Assembly: GCF_013778325.1 (NCBI RefSeq) | Contig: NZ_JACEIB010000007.1 | Span: forward strand, 124,001 to 188,000 | Origin: Sphingomonas chungangi | Lineage (GTDB): Bacteria > Pseudomonadota > Alphaproteobacteria > Sphingomonadales > Sphingomonadaceae | DNA length: 64,000 nucleotides | Direction: 5' to 3' | Shown: in pieces, positions 25,999 through 35,884 of the stretch | How the letters are laid out: each line of letters opens with the position of its first letter | Position numbering within the stretch: position 1 is the stretch's first letter | The notes under the pieces: model-generated | Databases searched by the model: none | What the model was told of the DNA's origin: nothing | What the model saw: the letters and a program-made list of their open reading frames with translations, nothing else | Program-made: the position numbers and the translations under genes

Positions 25999-27587
25999 GG
26001 GTTGGCGCTTCCTGCGAGAAGAGCGGCCAAGCGGTCGTCATAGGCCGACAGCGGCACCGCCGGGTTGCAGATCTGGCGGATCGGGACGGTGCGCGCCGAC
26101 AGCGCGGCGGAGGCATCGTGCGCCAATGCGGCGCGGACGACTTGGCCATAGCCTTCGTGATCGTTCCTGAGCGCCAGCGTCCGCCGATGAAGCGTTCTGC
26201 CATCGAAATCGCCGACGATGTCCCGCTGCGTTTCGGCCCGGCGATCGTACCAGGGAAACCAGATCTCGGCGTCTCGCAGCATCAGCCACGTGCGATACCA
26301 GTGTGCTCCATCCTCGGTGATCGGGATGGCGGGCACATAGCGCTCGGCCATGTCGGCGCGGGCGCCGTCGTCGGGGAGCAGCAGCCCCTCCAGCACGATC
26401 GACGATGCCGTCGACACCGCGCAGGCGACCGAGCTGCCGAAGCCGATGCCGTGGACGGCCGGGCGTTCGATCCGACAGGCGCCGAGAACCGATTCCACGG
26501 CGGCCGCGATATCCATGATCGTCGGTATGCCCGGCAACGGGTCCGATCCGCCGCAGCCGGGCAGGTCCGGCGCGATGACGCGAAAGTCGCGGGCGAGGGT
26601 CGTGATCCGCGCTGCGATGTCCTCGCTGCTGCCTGGCGCGTCATGCAGGAGAAGAAGGGGCGGCGCGTCGCTCTCGCCGGCGCTGCGGACCAGCATCTGG
26701 CCGGTTGGCAGATCGACATAGTGGCGCGCAATGCCCGATGCGGGCGGATCGGGATCGTGCGACGCCGAAACTGGCCCTGCCAGTTCGGCGAACAGGTCCG
26801 CCAGAAGGGCCGGCTTGTCGGCGGCGGTGGTGCGGATCGTGCGATGGCCCTCGGGCAGGCGTTCGGCGTGGGCGGTCAGGAAATCGCCCTCCGCCATCAC
26901 GAACCGCGCCGGCACGCCCAGCGCGGCGATGCGTCCGGCGGCGATGCGGCCATAATCGTGGACGTCGCGAAACGGCGCGGAATAGCTCTCCGCCGAGCGA
27001 TAGAAGTAGCGCACCCAGCGATCGACATGATCGGCAGTTGCGGGTCGTGCCAGCGGAAGGATCGTGGCCGGGCCCTTGGCGTGCCACGGATAGAAGGCCG
27101 CCTGATCGCGAAACCGCGTCCAGGTCGCGCTGAAATGCCCGCCGAGTGGATCGATCGTCAGCGGCGGGGCGAAATCGCCGGCGAACAGCGCGTCCGTCTC
27201 CGGACGAGTGAAGATCGGCATTCCGTCGATCACCAACCCGGCGACGAGTTGGGGGTGACGCGCCGCCGCCTCCACCGCGACCGCCGCGCCGCTATGATAG
27301 CCGAACAGCACGGCCGGCGGCATGGCGAGCGCCATCAGTGCCTCGGCCAGTGCCTCGGCGAGGCCGCCGACATCGGCGGTGCCGTCCAGCGGATCGCTGA
27401 GGCCGAACCCGGCATTGTCGAAGGCGAGCACGGTGTGGCCTTCGGCCCAGCGCGCCATGTCGGCCGCGAAGAAGCCGCCGTCGGCCATCGCCGGATGGAG
27501 CAGGACGAGGGGCCGCCCTTCACCGGCGCGCCGGTAGTGCATATGCCGCCCGGACGGCAGGCGGACGAGGCGGCGCCGGACGATCAT
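25995..27587 (-). CDS. Two-domain alpha/beta hydrolase-fold protein, second nucleophile lost
   Basis: A 530-residue polypeptide with two alpha/beta hydrolase domains. Domain 1 (about 1-270) has the nucleophile elbow GYHSG (S99), LAFDNAGFGLSDP and an acid in AEGDFL, but no GH motif where the catalytic His should be. Domain 2 (about 285-530) has LLLLHDAPGSS, APDLPGCGGSDP and the elbow GIGFG, in which the nucleophile is Gly382. It shares LGGHFSxxWTRFRDQ, HWYRxWLMLRD and WFPWYDRR with the protein at 36787-38421. The gene is 13 bp after the FAD oxidase. One active domain plus one structural or binding domain is inferred. Confidence 0.82.
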   Translation of the reverse strand: MIVRRRLVRLPSGRHMHYRRAGEGRPLVLLHPAMADGGFFAADMARWAEGHTVLAFDNAGFGLSDPLDGTADVGGLAEALAEALMALAMPPAVLFGYHSGAAVAVEAAARHPQLVAGLVIDGMPIFTRPETDALFAGDFAPPLTIDPLGGHFSATWTRFRDQAAFYPWHAKGPATILPLARPATADHVDRWVRYFYRSAESYSAPFRDVHDYGRIAAGRIAALGVPARFVMAEGDFLTAHAERLPEGHRTIRTTAADKPALLADLFAELAGPVSASHDPDPPASGIARHYVDLPTGQMLVRSAGESDAPPLLLLHDAPGSSEDIAARITTLARDFRVIAPDLPGCGGSDPLPGIPTIMDIAAAVESVLGACRIERPAVHGIGFGSSVACAVSTASSIVLEGLLLPDDGARADMAERYVPAIPITEDGAHWYRTWLMLRDAEIWFPWYDRRAETQRDIVGDFDGRTLHRRTLALRNDHEGYGQVVRAALAHDASAALSARTVPIRQICNPAVPLSAYDDRLAALLAGSANP

Positions 27588-27600
27588 CCCGGCGCGCCGC

Positions 27601-29202
27601 CTAGCGCGCGAGGCCGAGCGAGCCGGGGTTGACCAGCCCGCGCGGGTCGACCGCCGTCTTCACCGCCTCGAGCAGGCCGTAGGTCTCGGGCCGCAACGCC
27701 TCGCGATAGGGATAGGATTTGCCGATCTGGCAATGGACGGCGCCGTGGCTCGAGAACAGCTCGACCAGTTCCTTGCGCAGCGCGGCCACCGCCTCGCCGG
27801 CGGGTGCGCGAACCGGCCCGTCGTCGAGCGCGCTGCGCTCGGCACCGCGATCGTGGATCGCGAGGCGGTCGTCCGTCCAGTAGAAGAGCGGCTCGATGCA
27901 CACCGCGTTGGCGCCGATGGCGAAGAAGATCGTGCCGACGGTGATGTCGTCCTTCGCCATGCGATCGGCGTTGCGAGCGAAGAAGGCCCGCGCATCCGCA
28001 GTGACTTTCCGTATGCGCGAGTGCGGATAGATGCCGTGGGTGGGCAGGTTTCGCTGCTCGGGCGCTTGCGTCATCAGCGGCAGGAAATCGTTGAACGGCA
28101 TTCCGCGCATCGCGCGCGGTGCAGAGGGTTCGACGGCGGCGGCGCCATGCCCGTCGGCGATCGCGCGGATGCGCTGAAGTCGGCCCTCGGCGCCGGCGTC
28201 GCTCGGATCGTCGATCGTGCAATGGAGCAGCCAGGCCTTGCCGTCGAACGTCCGTTTGCCGCGCAGCGCGAGGCGCAGGCCGTCGATCGCGCCCGCGAGC
28301 GGGTTGCGGCCCGATCGCAGCACGCCGCCCAGATAGCGCATGTTGTCGAGCATGGAGTTGCGGCTGCGCAATTGCGCGCCGAACGGCGGATCCCACAGAT
28401 AGCATTCGGCGGCGAGCCCCGCCCGCGCCACGTCGGATAACGCCGCCAGAGCCGACGGCTCGTCGTCGAAAGCGAAGCTCGCGTAGCGGTGATGCTCCGG
28501 GAAGGGGATGAGCTTCAGCATCGCCACCGCCTTGAAGCCGAGCGCGCCGGTGTCGTTCAGGAACAGGCCGGTGAGGTCGGGCCCGAAATTGCGAAAGAAG
28601 GGATGGTCGGCGCGGGTCGACGCGGCGGAGCCCGTCGTCAGCCGCGTGCCGTCCGCCAGCACCACCTCCAGCCCGAGAACGCTGTCCGCGGTGGTGCCGT
28701 ATTGCGTCGAGCCCAGGAAGAAGCTGCCTTGCGAAAGCGCCCCCCCGACGGTCGCGCGATATCCCGACATCGGGCCGAAATAGGGGGTGCGCAGCCCCTT
28801 CGCCTTCAGCGCGTCGTAGAGGTCGGTCCAGGTGACGCCGGCTTCGACCACGACGTAGAGATCCTCGGCGTTGATCTCGCGGATGCGGTTGAGGTGGCGC
28901 AGATCGACGGTGATCGTGTCGGGCCGGATCGGCACATAGCCCTGCGTATAGGAAAAGCCGCCGCCGCGCGGCACGACGGTATGACCCGCCTCCGTCGCCA
29001 GCGCGACCGCCTGCGAAAGCTGTTCGACGGTGCGCGGCGCGATGACCGCCACGCTGGTTTCGCCACGGGTGAAAATGTCCGTCGAGAAGAAGACGCGCTT
29101 GTCAGCGGCGGTTTCCACCGCATCCGGCCCGAGCAGCCCGCGCAGCCGGTGAACGAGAGCGTCGTCGCATGCGGGCGGCGCGTCGGCGGCGGCGTGATTC
29201 AA
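27601..29202 (-). CDS. FAD-linked oxidase (vanillyl-alcohol oxidase/glycolate oxidase superfamily)
   Basis: A protein of about 533 residues. The FAD-binding half contains VAVIAPRTVEQLSQAVALA, VPRGGGFSYTQGY and PMSGYRATVGGALSQGSFF; the C-terminal cap ends in LLEAVKTAVDPRGLVNPGSL, the usual end of this family. It oxidises a hydroxy acid, alcohol or phenol with FAD. I chose TTG at 29202, which has GGAG 8 bases upstream; the GTG at 29286 lacks a ribosome site and would cover an 11-bp tandem repeat in the promoter. It leads an operon with the two-domain hydrolase, GST and SnoaL-like genes. Confidence 0.88.
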   Translation of the reverse strand: MNHAAADAPPACDDALVHRLRGLLGPDAVETAADKRVFFSTDIFTRGETSVAVIAPRTVEQLSQAVALATEAGHTVVPRGGGFSYTQGYVPIRPDTITVDLRHLNRIREINAEDLYVVVEAGVTWTDLYDALKAKGLRTPYFGPMSGYRATVGGALSQGSFFLGSTQYGTTADSVLGLEVVLADGTRLTTGSAASTRADHPFFRNFGPDLTGLFLNDTGALGFKAVAMLKLIPFPEHHRYASFAFDDEPSALAALSDVARAGLAAECYLWDPPFGAQLRSRNSMLDNMRYLGGVLRSGRNPLAGAIDGLRLALRGKRTFDGKAWLLHCTIDDPSDAGAEGRLQRIRAIADGHGAAAVEPSAPRAMRGMPFNDFLPLMTQAPEQRNLPTHGIYPHSRIRKVTADARAFFARNADRMAKDDITVGTIFFAIGANAVCIEPLFYWTDDRLAIHDRGAERSALDDGPVRAPAGEAVAALRKELVELFSSHGAVHCQIGKSYPYREALRPETYGLLEAVKTAVDPRGLVNPGSLGLAR

Positions 29203-29252
29203 GGCGCATGCTCCGGACGGAAAGGGTGCGGCCTCGTCTTCATGCGAGGCCG

Positions 29253-29274
29253 TGATGTGCGCATGATGTGCGCA
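29253..29274. promoter_or_regulatory. Tandem 11-bp repeat in the divergent promoter
   Basis: TGATGTGCGCA occurs twice without gap or mismatch at 29253-29263 and 29264-29274. The 11-bp period is one helical turn, as in sites that bind a regulator side by side. It lies between the FAD-oxidase start (29202) and the GTG start at 29399 of the opposite operon and could control both. Confidence 0.45.
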
Positions 29275-29398
29275 CCACGGCGCCACCGCAGCAGCGCGAA
29301 TGGGAAGCCACCGGCAATCGGTTATCTTCGGCGGACGTGGTTTCTTCTCGATTGTCGGCCCGCTTATTCCTCCGGCCGAAATCGAGGGAGGGTTGTGC

Positions 29399-30304
29399 GT
29401 GGCGGATCAGGTTGCGGTGGAAAACAAGGCGGGAATCGCCCGTGTGACCTGCGGATGGAAGAAGCCCGAACTCGCGCTGGAGAATGTTCGTCCCTATTGG
29501 CGCGACGTTCACAGCCCGGCGATCTCGCGTCGTGCCGGCATCTACGAATATCGCCACTATCCCCTCGATCCGGTGCGCGCCGATCTGTTCGGTCCGGTGC
29601 CGGGAATCGATTTCGCGGGTGTCGACGGGCAGCAATTGATGTGGCTTTCGGACGTGCGCTACGCGAACGAGGAGGACATGGCGATATCGGGCGCGTCGCC
29701 CAATCCTGAGGTGATCGCGAAAATCCTCGCCGACATCGAGATGATCGTGGACAAGAGCACGACCTACAAGGTGATCGGCGAGAACGGCCGTACCTTTGCC
29801 GACACCGGCGGTGACCCCGCGCCGCAAGGCCCGGCTACCGCGCCGACGTTCGGCATCTTCCTGCGCCGCCGGGGCGACGAGGCGCCGTTCCGCGCTGCGG
29901 TGACCGCGATGGCCGAGCGTTGGGCCGCGACGCCGGGCGTCCGCCGCGTCCGCCTCGCCTTGTTCGAGACGCCCGACATGGAGGCCGAGCGCAAGGCCGG
30001 CTACCCCGTCAAGACGCATCCTTTGGAGATGCAGTATCAGGCGTGGATCGACCTCGTGCTGGAGGACGAGGTGATCGCGAGATCGCTGCTACGCGAGGCC
30101 GATGCGGCGACGATCGCGACCGTCCATGCCTATCCGGCGCCGGCGGTCTACACCTTCGTTTACAACGGCAAGCCGACGTTGTCGGGCCTGCGCGGCTACA
30201 TGGCGGTGGAATCGATCCGCAGGCTGGGTGCGGAGCACCAGAAGGATCCTGTGCTGCTCGAATGGATGTACGGCGACGTCGCGGCCGGCGGGGCCAGCGC
30301 ATGA
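29399..30304 (+). CDS. EthD-like dimeric alpha/beta-barrel protein
   Basis: A protein of about 301 residues. LENVRPYWRDVHSPAISRRA followed by YEYRHYPL resembles the EthD domain, and a second repeat-like half (about residues 160-260) has the same spacing of aromatic and His residues, suggesting two ferredoxin-like domains. EthD proteins help or perform ring and ether-degradation steps; no single activity is known. GTG at 29399 has GAGGGAGGG just upstream, whereas the ATG at 29300 has none. The stop overlaps the MmgE/PrpD start (ATGA). The family call is tentative. Confidence 0.55.
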   Translation: MADQVAVENKAGIARVTCGWKKPELALENVRPYWRDVHSPAISRRAGIYEYRHYPLDPVRADLFGPVPGIDFAGVDGQQLMWLSDVRYANEEDMAISGASPNPEVIAKILADIEMIVDKSTTYKVIGENGRTFADTGGDPAPQGPATAPTFGIFLRRRGDEAPFRAAVTAMAERWAATPGVRRVRLALFETPDMEAERKAGYPVKTHPLEMQYQAWIDLVLEDEVIARSLLREADAATIATVHAYPAPAVYTFVYNGKPTLSGLRGYMAVESIRRLGAEHQKDPVLLEWMYGDVAAGGASA

Positions 30305-31689
30305 GCGTCGACCCCGGCCGCAGCGTCAGCGAGCGACTGGTCGCGTTCGTCCGCGCCCAGCTTGCGGCCGGCGTACCTGCGGATGTCCGTCACGAGGCGG
30401 CGCGGCTGCTCCTCAACCAGTGGAAGGCCTCGGTCGGCGCGACCGACAGCGAGGCCGTGCGGATCATCCACGATTGGGCGACCTCGACGAGCGCGCCCCC
30501 GGGCGGCTCCACGATCCTGTGGTTCGGCGGCAAGGCGGCGCCCGAACAGGCGGCCGTGGTCAATGCCGCCCTGTTCGAGGTGCTCGATTTCAACGAGACC
30601 TATATCCCGACCTTCCAGCACGCCGTCTCGGGCGTGCTGCCGGCGGCGCTGGCCTGCGCGGAAGCAGGCGGCCAGAGCGGGCGACGGGTTCTCGATGCCC
30701 TCGCGCTCGGCATCGAGGTGGAGCTGGCCTGCGCCGCCATCCTGATGCCGACCGGCTATTTCCGGGGCTTCATTCCCGGCGGCATCACCGGGGCGATCGG
30801 CGGCGCGGTGGCCTGTTCCATCCTGTCGGATCATGACGACGCGACGATGGTGAGCGCCATCGGCATCGCGATGAACTGCGGGCTCGGCCAGTATCAGTCG
30901 GCCGGCAGCATGGTCTTCTCCTATCTGATGGGATCGGTGGCGCGGAACGGGCTCACCGCCGCCGATCTCGCCGGGCGCGGCATCACGGCGCCGCGTCTCG
31001 CCTTCGAAGGCGACAAGGCGATGCTCTCCTCTTATTCGGACGAGAGCCCCGACAAGATCGAGAGCGTGCTGGCTTCACTCGGGCAGGAGTGGCGGATCAA
31101 GGCGCAGAGCTACAAGACCGTCCCCACCGAGACGATCACGCACGGCCCGATCGGTTGCGTGATGGAAATGCTGAAGCGTGCGAACGGCCGTGAGCCGGCC
31201 GCGATCCGCTTCGGCGTCGCCGCGCTCACCGTGAAGATCGCCGAAGAGCGGGCCAGCCGCTGGGGTGCGCCGACCAGCGATCTGGAGGCCAAGTTCGATC
31301 TCAAGCATTGCGCCGCCGCCGCCTGGGTGCGTGGCCGCTTCACGCTCGAGGAGATGACGGAAGCGGCCTTCACCGACCCCGAGATTCTCGATCTGCGCGC
31401 GCGCATCGAGCTGTACGATGATCCACGCCACCCGACCTTCGACGGAGCCTCCTGCCAGGTGACGTTCACCGACGGCAGCACCGAGGATTACAATCTCCCC
31501 GCCTTCCTCGGCACTCCCGCCAATCCGATGAGTGATGCGGAACTGTCCGACGTGTTTCGCCTCTCGGCCGGAGACAGGCTGCCGGCCGAACGGATCGACG
31601 CGATCCTCGAGGCGGTCTGGGGTCTCGAATCCGCGCCGGACGTGCGCCGGCTGATGCAGCTTTCCATCTTTCAGGAGCTTCGACCATGA
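30301..31689 (+). CDS. MmgE/PrpD family protein
   Basis: A 462-residue protein of the 2-methylcitrate dehydratase/cis-aconitate decarboxylase family. It has FNETYIPTFQHAVSGVLPAA (about residues 98-117), where the family shows its active-site His, then SAIGIAMNCGLGQYQ, QSYKTVPTETITHGPIG and FTDPEILDLRARIELYDDP. Members dehydrate or decarboxylate tricarboxylates. It overlaps both neighbours by 4 bp, and the LeuCD/lyase module starts 2.2 kb away, so a tricarboxylate-like intermediate may be processed in this region. Confidence 0.88.
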   Translation: MSVDPGRSVSERLVAFVRAQLAAGVPADVRHEAARLLLNQWKASVGATDSEAVRIIHDWATSTSAPPGGSTILWFGGKAAPEQAAVVNAALFEVLDFNETYIPTFQHAVSGVLPAALACAEAGGQSGRRVLDALALGIEVELACAAILMPTGYFRGFIPGGITGAIGGAVACSILSDHDDATMVSAIGIAMNCGLGQYQSAGSMVFSYLMGSVARNGLTAADLAGRGITAPRLAFEGDKAMLSSYSDESPDKIESVLASLGQEWRIKAQSYKTVPTETITHGPIGCVMEMLKRANGREPAAIRFGVAALTVKIAEERASRWGAPTSDLEAKFDLKHCAAAAWVRGRFTLEEMTEAAFTDPEILDLRARIELYDDPRHPTFDGASCQVTFTDGSTEDYNLPAFLGTPANPMSDAELSDVFRLSAGDRLPAERIDAILEAVWGLESAPDVRRLMQLSIFQELRP

Positions 31690-32492
31690 CCCTCGTCAAC
31701 CTGCCGAGCGGCGAGACCATCTGGTACAAGACCACCGGCACCGGTGCGCCGTTGCTCCAGATCCATGGCTCCGCCTTCGGACACCGCAATTTCGAGAAAT
31801 TGACGCCGCTGATGGCGCCGCATTTCGAATGTATCGATTTCGATCTGCCCGGCTACGGCGAAAGCAAGGGCCTGCCCCAATCGAGCATGGCCGGCATCGC
31901 CGAACAGGTCTACGGCTTCCTCAGGGCGGCGGGCTACGACAAGGTCAGCATCCACGGCACGTCGTTCGGCGCGATGATCGGCATGACGCTCGCCGCGCTC
32001 CATCCCGAGATCGTCGACAAGCTGGTGCTGAGCTGCTTCCTCACCCGCTACGACAACGCCGCGCGGATGATGCGCTCGACCTGGAAGCGCACGGCGAAGG
32101 ACAGCGGCATGGAGGCGGTCGCCGATCTCACCTCGGTCGCCGGCTTCGCACGGGGCTTCTACGATCTGCCGCACGCGCAGGCGCAGCTCCAGTCGATGCG
32201 CGACGCGTTCGCCAAGAACACGCCCGAGGCGTTCATCGCCGGCACGGAGACGATCGAGCGCACCGACCTCTCCGAATATATCGACCGGGTGAAGGCGCCG
32301 ACCCTGCTGATCGCCGGCGCCGAGGACAATATGACGCCGTTCAAGCCCGCCGACAGCGGCGTCGGCTTCCATCACATCAAGGATCGCATCCCCGGCGCCG
32401 AGCTGACGGTGTTGCCGGATTGCGGGCATTATCTGGTGATCGAGCAGCCCGAGCTGTGCGCCGAAAAGGTCGTCGAGTTCGTCAACCGCTGA
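31686..32492 (+). CDS. Alpha/beta hydrolase with complete catalytic triad
   Basis: A 268-residue hydrolase. Oxyanion region LLQIHGSAFG, nucleophile elbow GTSFG (S93), acid GAEDNMTP (D214) and DCGHYLVIE (H248) are all in place, unlike the other alpha/beta hydrolases of this window. It could cleave an ester, lactone, amide or C-C bond. It is the last gene of the EthD-like/MmgE operon and its end overlaps the convergent amidase by 11 bp. Confidence 0.9.
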   Translation: MTLVNLPSGETIWYKTTGTGAPLLQIHGSAFGHRNFEKLTPLMAPHFECIDFDLPGYGESKGLPQSSMAGIAEQVYGFLRAAGYDKVSIHGTSFGAMIGMTLAALHPEIVDKLVLSCFLTRYDNAARMMRSTWKRTAKDSGMEAVADLTSVAGFARGFYDLPHAQAQLQSMRDAFAKNTPEAFIAGTETIERTDLSEYIDRVKAPTLLIAGAEDNMTPFKPADSGVGFHHIKDRIPGAELTVLPDCGHYLVIEQPELCAEKVVEFVNR

Positions 32493-33741
32493 GCAGCGCG
32501 CCGATCGCCGCCGCCATGGCTAGGACGCGGCGGTCGGCGAAACGCGGGCCCGTGATCGTGACGCCGACGGGCAAGCCATTGGCGGCGATGCAGCCCGGCA
32601 CGTTGACGCACGGGACGTGCAGCAGGGTCCACATCCCGTTGAACAGATAGTCCCCGGTCGCGGCCAGCCCACGCGGCGCCTCCGCGACGGTGCTGGGGGT
32701 CAGGATCGCGTCGTATCCGCCCGCCAGCGCGTCGAAGGCGCGGCGCCATGCCGCCGCTTTGTCATAGGCTTCGACCAGCCGCTGCCGATTGCTGGCAGTC
32801 CGCGCCGAGACCATCGCGCGCATGTTGGCATGCAGCCCGTCACCGCCCGTCACGTCCGCCGCGAGGAAGGCGGCGCCGCCCTCGGCATGCATCACGAGAT
32901 CATGGACCCGGGCGATGTCCGACCACTCGTCGTCGGGCAGCGCCACCTCCTCGATCACGGCACCGGCATTCCGCAAGGCCTGCTCCGTCCGCGCGATCGC
33001 GTCGCGCGTCGCCGGTCCCGCTTCGGCCCAGTAAGGCGTTCGTGCGATGCCGATCCGCGCACCGGCGAGCGTCGCCGACCGGGCCGGTTCGGGATCGAAC
33101 CGATCGAGGATCAGCGACAGATCGTCCGCCGAGCGGGCATACCAGCCGATCGTGTCGAGGCTGGGCGCGAAGCTCTTGGCACCTTCGTTGCTCACCAGTC
33201 CCCATGTCGGCTTGATACCCCAAATGCCGCAATAGGAAGCGGGCCGGATGATCGATCCGCCGGTCTGCGTGGCGAGCGCAATCGGCACATGTCCGTCCGC
33301 GACGGCGGCCGCCGATCCGCTGGACGAACCGCCTGGGGTATGATCGAGCGCGTGGGGGTTGCGGGTGGGGGCCTTGGTGCCGGTCGCCGCGAATTCGACG
33401 GTCTCGGTCTTACCGAGCATGAGCGCGCCGGCGGCACGCAGCACCGCGACGCAGCCGGCATCGGCCGACGTCGCCGGTTCGTCATGGATCGGCGAATTGT
33501 AGCGCGTCGGCATGTCGCGGGTGAGGATCACGTCCTTCACGCCGATCGGCACGCCGTGCAGCGCACCGCGCGGGCCGGCGTCGAGCGCGACGGCGGTCTT
33601 CAGCGCGGCCGCCGGATCGAGATAGGCCCAGGCACGCACCGCCTCCTCGCGCGCGGCGATCCGATCGAGGCAGCGGGTGGCGGCCGTCACGGCGTCGTTA
33701 TTGGCGGCAAGGATCTCGGTGGCGGTCGGCATCGCGTCCAT
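32482..33741 (-). CDS. Amidase signature family enzyme
   Basis: A 419-residue amidase. The Ser-cisSer-Lys triad is complete: Lys69 in GVKDVI, GGSSSGS at 137-143, and Ser163 in [14 protein letters not shown]. It hydrolyses a carboxamide. It has no signal peptide, so it acts in the cytoplasm, in contrast to the exported amidase at 54096. Starts at 33741 and 33732 are both possible. The gene stands alone between a convergent hydrolase and the divergent LeuC-like gene. Confidence 0.92.
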   Translation of the reverse strand: MDAMPTATEILAANNDAVTAATRCLDRIAAREEAVRAWAYLDPAAALKTAVALDAGPRGALHGVPIGVKDVILTRDMPTRYNSPIHDEPATSADAGCVAVLRAAGALMLGKTETVEFAATGTKAPTRNPHALDHTPGGSSSGSAAAVADGHVPIALATQTGGSIIRPASYCGIWGIKPTWGLVSNEGAKSFAPSLDTIGWYARSADDLSLILDRFDPEPARSATLAGARIGIARTPYWAEAGPATRDAIARTEQALRNAGAVIEEVALPDDEWSDIARVHDLVMHAEGGAAFLAADVTGGDGLHANMRAMVSARTASNRQRLVEAYDKAAAWRRAFDALAGGYDAILTPSTVAEAPRGLAATGDYLFNGMWTLLHVPCVNVPGCIAANGLPVGVTITGPRFADRRVLAMAAAIGALLSG

Positions 33742-33861
33742 GCCGCCCTTCGTGCCGGTTCGCGCGTCGAGAGGGGTGATCCGTCGCGCCGGCCACCGGC
33801 ATGCGGTGAAGCCGGCCTGCGATCGTTGAGCCCGCCAGTTGGTTCGGCGACAGCCGCCGCC

Positions 33862-35244
33862 ATGTCTCTCACGCTCTACGACAAGATATGGTCCGCGCAC
33901 GTTGTCGCGAACGAGGAGCCGGGCGTCGATCTGCTCTACATCGATCGCCAGTTGCTTCACGAGGTGTCGAGCCCGCAGGCCTTCGAGATCCTGCGTGAAA
34001 AGGGCATCCAGCCACGCCGTCCCGAGGCGCAGCTCGGTCTTGCGGACCATGCCGTGCCGACGCGCCACCGCGATCGCCCGATCGCCGATCCGCTGGCCCG
34101 TGCGCAGGTCGATCGCCATGCCGCCAACTGCTTCGCCTTCGGCATTCGCTATCTCGAGCTGGAGGATGTGCGGCAGGGCATCGTCCACGTCGTCGGCCCC
34201 GAGCAAGGGTTCACCTTGCCCGGCATGACGCTGGTGTGCGGAGACAGCCATACCGCGACGCAAGGCGCCTTCGGCGCGCTCGCCTTCGGTATCGGCGCGA
34301 GCGAGGTCGGCTGCGTGCTTGCCACCCAGACCTTGCGCCAGCGCAAGGCGAAGCGGATGCGGGTGACGATCGACGGGAAGCTCGGGCCGCATGTATCGGC
34401 CAAGGACCTGATCCTGGCGATCGTCGGCCGGCTCGGCGCCGCCGGTGCGACGGGACATGCGATCGAATATGCCGGCTCGACCGTGCGCGGGCTATCCATG
34501 GAAGCGAGGATGACGCTCTGCAACATGAGCATCGAGGCCGGATCGCGCACCGGCCTGATCGCGCCCGACGACATCTGCTTCGAGTATCTCAGCGGTCGTC
34601 CGATGGCGCCCGCCGGTTCCCTGTGGGATGCGGCCCTCGCCGATTGGCGCGCCCTGGCGAGCGACGACGAAGCGACGTTCGACAGTGAAATCGCGATCGA
34701 CGCCACCGCGCTGGAGCCGCAGGTGAGCTGGGGCACGAGCCCGGATCAGGTCACCGGCATCGGCGGCGCGGTGCCCGAACCCACAAACGCGCGGGCGCGG
34801 GCGGCGCTGGATTACATGGGCCTCGTCGCCGGCACGCCGCTCGATCGGGTGGCGATCGACCATGTCTTCATCGGCTCCTGCACCAACGGGCGAATCGAGG
34901 ATCTGCGTGCCGCCGCCGCGATCCTTGCCGGGCGCACGATCGCGGACGGCGTGCAGGCCATCGTGGTACCCGGTTCCGGCCTCGTGAAGCGCCAGGCGGA
35001 GCGCGAGGGGCTCGACACGATCTTTCGAGCCGCCGGCTTCGAATGGCGCGACGCGGGATGCTCGCTGTGCGTCGCCATGAACGACGATCGCCTGCAGCCG
35101 GGCGAACGCTGCGCCTCCACCTCCAATCGCAATTTCGAGGGGCGTCAGGGGATCGGTGCGCGCACCCATCTGATGAGCCCGGCGATGGCGGCGGCGGCGG
35201 CCGTCACCGGCCGTCTCTCCGACGTGCGCCGGCTGGCGTGCTGA
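33862..35244 (+). CDS. leuC: LeuC-like aconitase-family hydratase, large subunit
   Basis: A 460-residue iron-sulfur hydro-lyase subunit. It has [33 protein letters not shown] with the first cluster Cys (about residue 339), and [10 protein letters not shown] with the other two (about 399-402), then [14 protein letters not shown]. By sequence it is isopropylmalate isomerase-like. It is followed directly by the small subunit and an isocitrate-lyase-family gene, with no leuB or leuA nearby, so a catabolic substrate such as a dimethylmalate- or citramalate-type acid is as likely as leucine synthesis. A long open frame upstream overlaps the amidase and is not coding. Confidence 0.88.
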   Translation: MSLTLYDKIWSAHVVANEEPGVDLLYIDRQLLHEVSSPQAFEILREKGIQPRRPEAQLGLADHAVPTRHRDRPIADPLARAQVDRHAANCFAFGIRYLELEDVRQGIVHVVGPEQGFTLPGMTLVCGDSHTATQGAFGALAFGIGASEVGCVLATQTLRQRKAKRMRVTIDGKLGPHVSAKDLILAIVGRLGAAGATGHAIEYAGSTVRGLSMEARMTLCNMSIEAGSRTGLIAPDDICFEYLSGRPMAPAGSLWDAALADWRALASDDEATFDSEIAIDATALEPQVSWGTSPDQVTGIGGAVPEPTNARARAALDYMGLVAGTPLDRVAIDHVFIGSCTNGRIEDLRAAAAILAGRTIADGVQAIVVPGSGLVKRQAEREGLDTIFRAAGFEWRDAGCSLCVAMNDDRLQPGERCASTSNRNFEGRQGIGARTHLMSPAMAAAAAVTGRLSDVRRLAC

Positions 35245-35245
35245 C

Positions 35246-35884
35246 ATGACGCCCTTCACCACGTTCACCGCCGTGTCGGCGTCGCTGCCCGATGCGGATG
35301 TCGATACCGACATCATCTATCCCGCCCGCTTCCTGCTGATCACGGAAAAGAAGGGGCTCGGCCGCTACGCCTTCTACGAGAAAAGGTTCGATCCGGCGGG
35401 CGCGGAGCGGCCGGATTTCCTGCTCAACCGTAAGCCGTTCAGGGAGGCCGGCATCATCGTCGCCGGCGCCAATTTCGGTTGCGGATCCAGCCGCGAACAG
35501 GCGCCGTGGGCGCTCGCCGACCTCGGCATACGCTGCATCATCGCGCCGAGCTTCGGGGAGATCTTCTTCGGCAACTGCTTCAAGAACGGGATGCTGCCGA
35601 TTGTCCTCGACGGCGAGCCGCTGGCTCGGTTGCGCGCCGATGCCGAGGCCGGGGCGATGCTGACCGTCGATCTCGATACCTGTCTCGTCATCCGGCCCAC
35701 CGGCGATCCGATCGCCTTCACGGTCGATCCGTGGCGGCGCGAGGCCTTGCTCAACGGCTGGGACGAGGTCTCGACCATTCTCGCTCGCCGATCCGACGAC
35801 ATAGCCGCTTTCGAGCGGCACCAGCAGCTTGCCCGGCCGTGGCTGTGGCAACGCGACGCACAGGAGAATGACGCACATGGCTGA
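35246..35884 (+). CDS. leuD: LeuD-like aconitase-family hydratase, small subunit
   Basis: A 212-residue swivel-domain subunit. DVDTDIIYPARFLL and GANFGCGSSREQAPWAL are the LeuD signatures that contact the substrate's carboxylates. It starts 1 bp after the LeuC-like stop, and its last 8 bp overlap the start of the lyase gene. The substrate-selecting loop near residues 29-45 reads ITEKKGLGRYAFYEKRF, close to ordinary LeuD, so the true substrate needs biochemical evidence. Confidence 0.88.
   Translation: MTPFTTFTAVSASLPDADVDTDIIYPARFLLITEKKGLGRYAFYEKRFDPAGAERPDFLLNRKPFREAGIIVAGANFGCGSSREQAPWALADLGIRCIIAPSFGEIFFGNCFKNGMLPIVLDGEPLARLRADAEAGAMLTVDLDTCLVIRPTGDPIAFTVDPWRREALLNGWDEVSTILARRSDDIAAFERHQQLARPWLWQRDAQENDAHG

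Noticed and set aside
32617-33861. Long extension upstream of the LeuC-like gene
   Set aside because: It runs antisense through the amidase; LeuC homology begins at the ATG at 33862.
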